Origin: Roseomonas sp. 18066
GTDB taxonomy: Bacteria > Pseudomonadota > Alphaproteobacteria > Acetobacterales > Acetobacteraceae
Length of the DNA stretch: 36,229 nucleotides
Direction: 5' to 3'
NCBI RefSeq assembly: GCF_902706185.1
Contig: NZ_CACSJM010000055.1
Span: forward strand, 1 to 36,229
Shown: positions 34,471-36,229 of the stretch, piece by piece
Position numbering within the stretch: the stretch's first letter is position 1
How the letters are laid out: each line of letters opens with the position of its first letter
Position numbers and translations under genes: made by a program
The notes under the pieces: generated by a model
Told to the model about the DNA's origin: nothing
Database searches by the model: none
Seen by the model: only the letters and a program-made list of their open reading frames with translations

Positions 34471-34927
34471 TGATTTTATTCCTATTGCAGGAAGATTTTT
34501 CCAAACGCCGATACAACCCATGCGGGGTGACGGCGAAGGGCGCGCCATCGCCCAGCAGCGCCCGGCAGACGGTGACGCAAGAATAGGGGCTGAGCTCCGG
34601 CAGCCAGCCGCAGGCCGGCGGCCCGGGCTGGAACGGGCCCAGCACGGTCAGCCCGGCGCGGCGGTAGAAGCCCGGCAGGTCGAAGCCGGCGACCAGGTCG
34701 GGCCGCGCCACCAGCAGCCGGCCGGAGAGCGGCTCGATCACCGTCCAGCCGCGGGCATCCTCCACCACCGCGAAGCAGTGGCGGAAGCCGGGGCGCAGCA
34801 GCCGCAGCCAGGCGCGGTCGGCGCGGCCGCCGAAGCCGATCCAGACCTGCTGCACGCCCTCGGCCAAAGCATGGCGCGGCGCGATGCGCAGGGGCTGGAT
34901 CGGCGGGGATTGCGCGGGCCGGCTCAC
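34445..34927 (-). CDS. Possible permuted papain-fold (NlpC/P60-like) protein of the virus cluster
   Basis: 160 residues from GTG 34927, whose GTGA overlaps the stop of the upstream gene. A possible catalytic pair is seen in permuted order: His in GFRHCFAVV near residue 47, and Cys in SPYSCVTVCRALLG near 125, followed by TPHGLYRRL. This His-first order is that of the permuted NlpC/P60 and related papain-fold enzymes of phages, which can cut peptidoglycan or peptides. The reading is from motif spacing only. The last 15 codons overlap AT-rich regulatory DNA. It may be a virion-associated or ejection-related enzyme. Confidence 0.55.
   Translation of the reverse strand: MSRPAQSPPIQPLRIAPRHALAEGVQQVWIGFGGRADRAWLRLLRPGFRHCFAVVEDARGWTVIEPLSGRLLVARPDLVAGFDLPGFYRRAGLTVLGPFQPGPPACGWLPELSPYSCVTVCRALLGDGAPFAVTPHGLYRRLEKSSCNRNKIIDAASLRA
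34479..34494. promoter_or_regulatory. TTCCTATT motif, putative regulator-binding site B
   Basis: TTCCTATT at 34479-34486 lies within an inverted repeat TTCCT-ATTGC-AGGAA (34479-34493). The surrounding 40 bases are markedly AT-rich for this genome. It lies just upstream of the promoter at 34442-34470. The same 8-mer recurs at 35453 and, on the other strand, in the LexA box at 23739. Confidence 0.45.
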
Positions 34928-35364
34928 GGCCGCGGCCCCGGCCAGGGCAGCACGGCGGCGCTGTCCTCGGGCGGCAGCGCCATCGCCGGGCCGGCGACGA
35001 TGCCCTTCTGCCGCAGCGGCCAGTCGAGCCGCGACAGCGCCTCCCGCCACAGCCGGCTGTCGCCGCGCTCGCGCAGCGCCCGGGGGTCGGGCGCCTGGCC
35101 GCGCTCGCCCCAGAGGCGGAGGATGCGGGCATGCGCCAGGTCGATCCGGCGCTGGCGGTACAGCCGGTCGAGGCATTTCACCACGTCGTCGGGCTCGCAG
35201 GGGCGCGGCACCGTGCCGGCGCCGGCGACGATGCGGGCGCCCTCGCGCCGGGCGACGAGGGCGTTCATGGTCCAGAACCAGGCCTGCTCGGCGCTGGCGA
35301 AGGGTTCGGCCTTGCTGAGCGAGGCCAGGACGGGGGCATTGTGCGGGCGAAGGGCGGCGGTCAT
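34924..35364 (-). CDS. First gene of the virus-like operon, function unknown
   Basis: 146 residues from ATG 35364, with GAGGA about 14 bases upstream. It is a soluble, mostly helical protein: SAEQAWFWTMNALVARREGARI near 20-42, PDDVVKCLDRLYRQRRIDLAHARIL near 58-82 and SRLWREALSRLDWPLRQKGIV near 106-126. There is no membrane segment or catalytic motif that I recognise. It is translationally coupled to the papain-fold-like gene. Expressed from the promoter shared with the divergent repressor, it could be a packaging or regulatory factor, but no function is assigned. Confidence 0.6.
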   Translation of the reverse strand: MTAALRPHNAPVLASLSKAEPFASAEQAWFWTMNALVARREGARIVAGAGTVPRPCEPDDVVKCLDRLYRQRRIDLAHARILRLWGERGQAPDPRALRERGDSRLWREALSRLDWPLRQKGIVAGPAMALPPEDSAAVLPWPGPRP

Positions 35365-35405
35365 TTCGGGGGGTGTTCCTCGCCTTCTGGTTGAGTACCG
35401 GGTCA

Positions 35406-35434
35406 ATCATTACGATCCGGTTTATAGGCGTCAA
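35406..35434 (-). promoter_or_regulatory. Main promoter of the virus-like operon
   Basis: Minus-strand TTGACG (35434-35429), 17-base spacer, AATGAT (35411-35406): five of six and four of six consensus matches. Transcription would start near 35399, 35 bases before the first gene. A palindrome (35425-35440) overlaps the -35 box. Confidence 0.5.
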
Positions 35435-35440
35435 GGCCTA
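35425..35440. promoter_or_regulatory. Operator-like palindrome over the main promoter's -35
   Basis: TAGGC-N6-GCCTA, perfect five-base arms. It covers the TTGACG -35 of the structural operon and lies upstream of the divergent repressor gene. A repressor bound here would block transcription of the virus-like genes. Confidence 0.45.
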
Positions 35441-35452
35441 AACGCGACTATT

Positions 35453-35473
35453 TTCCTATTGCGGCAGACGCAA
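35453..35473. promoter_or_regulatory. TTCCTATT motif A plus palindrome upstream of the repressor gene
   Basis: TTCCTATT at 35453-35460 runs into a second palindrome TTGCG-GCAGA-CGCAA (35459-35473). The longer string CCTATTGC(A/G)G is shared with site B at 34481-34490. The site lies 21-41 bases before the repressor's ATG, a good place for autoregulation. Confidence 0.45.
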
Positions 35474-35493
35474 AAACCTAGGATGATCCACCC

Positions 35494-36141
35494 ATGCGGC
35501 ATGACGATATCTGGCGGGCGGTGGATGCCCTGGCGGCCGAGCACGGCCTGTCGCCCTCGGGCCTGGCCCGCAAGGCGGGGCTGGACGCGACCGCCTTCAA
35601 CCCGTCCAAGCGGGTCGGCGCCGATGGCCGCGCGCGCTGGCCCTCGACCGAGAGCATCGCCAAGATCCTCGGCGCCACCGGCACCGACATGGACAGCTTC
35701 GCCTCGCTGGTCACCGGCGCCCCGGCGCTGAACAGCGGCAGCCGCACCATGCAGGGCCGGCGCATCCCGCTGATCGGCCTGGCCCAGGCCGGCGGCGATG
35801 GCTATTTCGGCGATGGCGGCTACCCGGTCGGCGGCGGCTGGGACGAGATCAGCACGCCCGAGCTGTCCGACCCCAACGCCTATGCCCTGGAAATCTCCGG
35901 CGACAGCATGGAGCCGGTGTTCCGCGACGGCGACGTCATCATCGTCTCGCCCAATTCCCCGGTGCGCCGCGGCGACCGGGTGGTGGTGCGCACGGTGAAA
36001 GGCGAGGTGATGGCGAAGGAGCTGCTGCGCCAGTCCGCCCGCCGCATCGAGCTGGCCAGCCTGAACCCGGCGCATCCGAACTACAGCTTCGACCTGATCG
36101 AGATCGCCTGGATCCATCGGATCCTTTGGGCGAGCCAGTAA
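35494..36141 (+). CDS. LexA/CI-like self-cleaving repressor, S24 family
   Basis: 215 residues. The N-terminal helix-turn-helix (about 3-60; AAEHGLSPSGLARKAGLDATAF) binds DNA. The C-terminal S24 domain has the Ala-Gly cleavage site near 99-100 (LAQAGG), catalytic Ser near 138 (SGDSMEP) and Lys near 175 (EVMAKELL); Ser-Lys spacing of 37 equals that of LexA. It should self-cleave with RecA after DNA damage. It is divergent from the virus-like operon and so is a natural repressor of it. The same HTH type (ending in NPSKR) is widespread as a chromosomal regulator in Alphaproteobacteria, so it may be a host gene. TAGGAT at 35479-35484 could be a -10 giving a nearly leaderless mRNA, as with lambda cI, or a weak ribosome site. 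Confidence 0.88.
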   Translation: MRHDDIWRAVDALAAEHGLSPSGLARKAGLDATAFNPSKRVGADGRARWPSTESIAKILGATGTDMDSFASLVTGAPALNSGSRTMQGRRIPLIGLAQAGGDGYFGDGGYPVGGGWDEISTPELSDPNAYALEISGDSMEPVFRDGDVIIVSPNSPVRRGDRVVVRTVKGEVMAKELLRQSARRIELASLNPAHPNYSFDLIEIAWIHRILWASQ

Positions 36142-36173
36142 TCCCGGCCAGCGTCCCGCCTGTGGCCTCGTGG

Positions 36174-36229
36174 CGCCAACTGACGGCGGGGTCCGGGGTG
36201 ATACGATCACCCCGGCGGGGGTCTGGGGG
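36174..36229. repeat. Double-hairpin extragenic repeat (type A), inverted and cut by the window end
   Basis: TGACGGCGGGGTCC leads into a perfect hairpin CCGGGGTGAT/ATCACCCCGG (36192-36214 region). Its reverse complement matches the 5338-5380 part of the dctM-downstream copy almost base for base (CCGCCGTCAGTTTGGCG there). It lies 33 bases after the repressor stop. Confidence 0.65.

Noticed and set aside
35380..35395. GTTCCTCGCCTTCTG near the main promoter as a second LexA box.
   Set aside because: The second half-site is TCTG rather than GTTC, so it does not meet the GTTC-N7-GTTC rule.
32657..35731. A 1024-residue plus-strand frame opposite portal and neighbouring genes.
   Set aside because: It crosses several genes, the promoter region and the repressor start; low-complexity composition marks it as a shadow.

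Overview
The window is GC-rich throughout (roughly 70%) with the gene families and codon bias of an alphaproteobacterium. The mix (AhpD, HutG-type amidohydrolase, DctPQM TRAP transporter, MmcB, YcgN, DUF952, an S24 regulator of alphaproteobacterial type) fits a Roseomonas-like member of the Acetobacteraceae. That placement is inference from family content; there is no rRNA or marker gene to fix it.

Left part (1-22.7 kb) is ordinary chromosome. In order: AhpD peroxidase; a likely small RNA with an exposed CCUCCC anti-Shine-Dalgarno stretch; an N-formylglutamate amidohydrolase; tRNA-Val(GAC); a dctP-dctQ-dctM TRAP transporter operon; two secreted proteins of unknown function, one preceded by a frameshifted small gene; a YeeZ-like epimerase; a TPR protein; an EamA permease; pyrD coupled to a HAD-IIA phosphatase; a Bcr/CflA efflux pump; an Hpt protein convergent with a hybrid histidine kinase; an MHYT-PAS-GGDEF-EAL protein; then a run of small housekeeping genes (YdfG-type SDR, YgjP-type metallopeptidase, cupin, YcgN, MmcB, DUF952). 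A family of hairpin repeats with a GGACC tail sits at many gene ends and doubles as transcription terminators.

Right part (about 22.75-35.4 kb) is a compact, single-strand cluster of podovirus genes in the order of the T7 late region: two head-proximal genes (one a possible permuted papain-fold enzyme), a small protein, portal, scaffold, capsid, tail tubular A, tail tubular B, a small internal-virion-like protein, tail fibre/spike, small terminase, large terminase, then a two-gene lysis cassette (membrane-anchored coiled coil, SleB-type hydrolase). No integrase, replication gene or RNA polymerase is visible. Both ends abut genes that look like host genes: DUF952/MmcB on the left and a divergent LexA-like S24 repressor on the right. 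This makes the cluster a candidate domesticated podovirus or gene-transfer-agent-like particle, about 12.6 kb.

The regulatory signals tie the cluster together. A perfect alphaproteobacterial LexA box (GTTC-N7-GTTC) lies in the leader of the lysis genes. The AT-rich 8-mer TTCCTATT occurs there and at two other control regions: the divergent repressor/structural promoter and a second promoter ahead of the portal-capsid genes. A strong terminator built from the host repeat family follows the capsid gene, where T7 carries its late terminator. Together these suggest a DNA-damage-controlled switch for particle assembly and release. That reading is inference; the motifs and gene order are seen directly.
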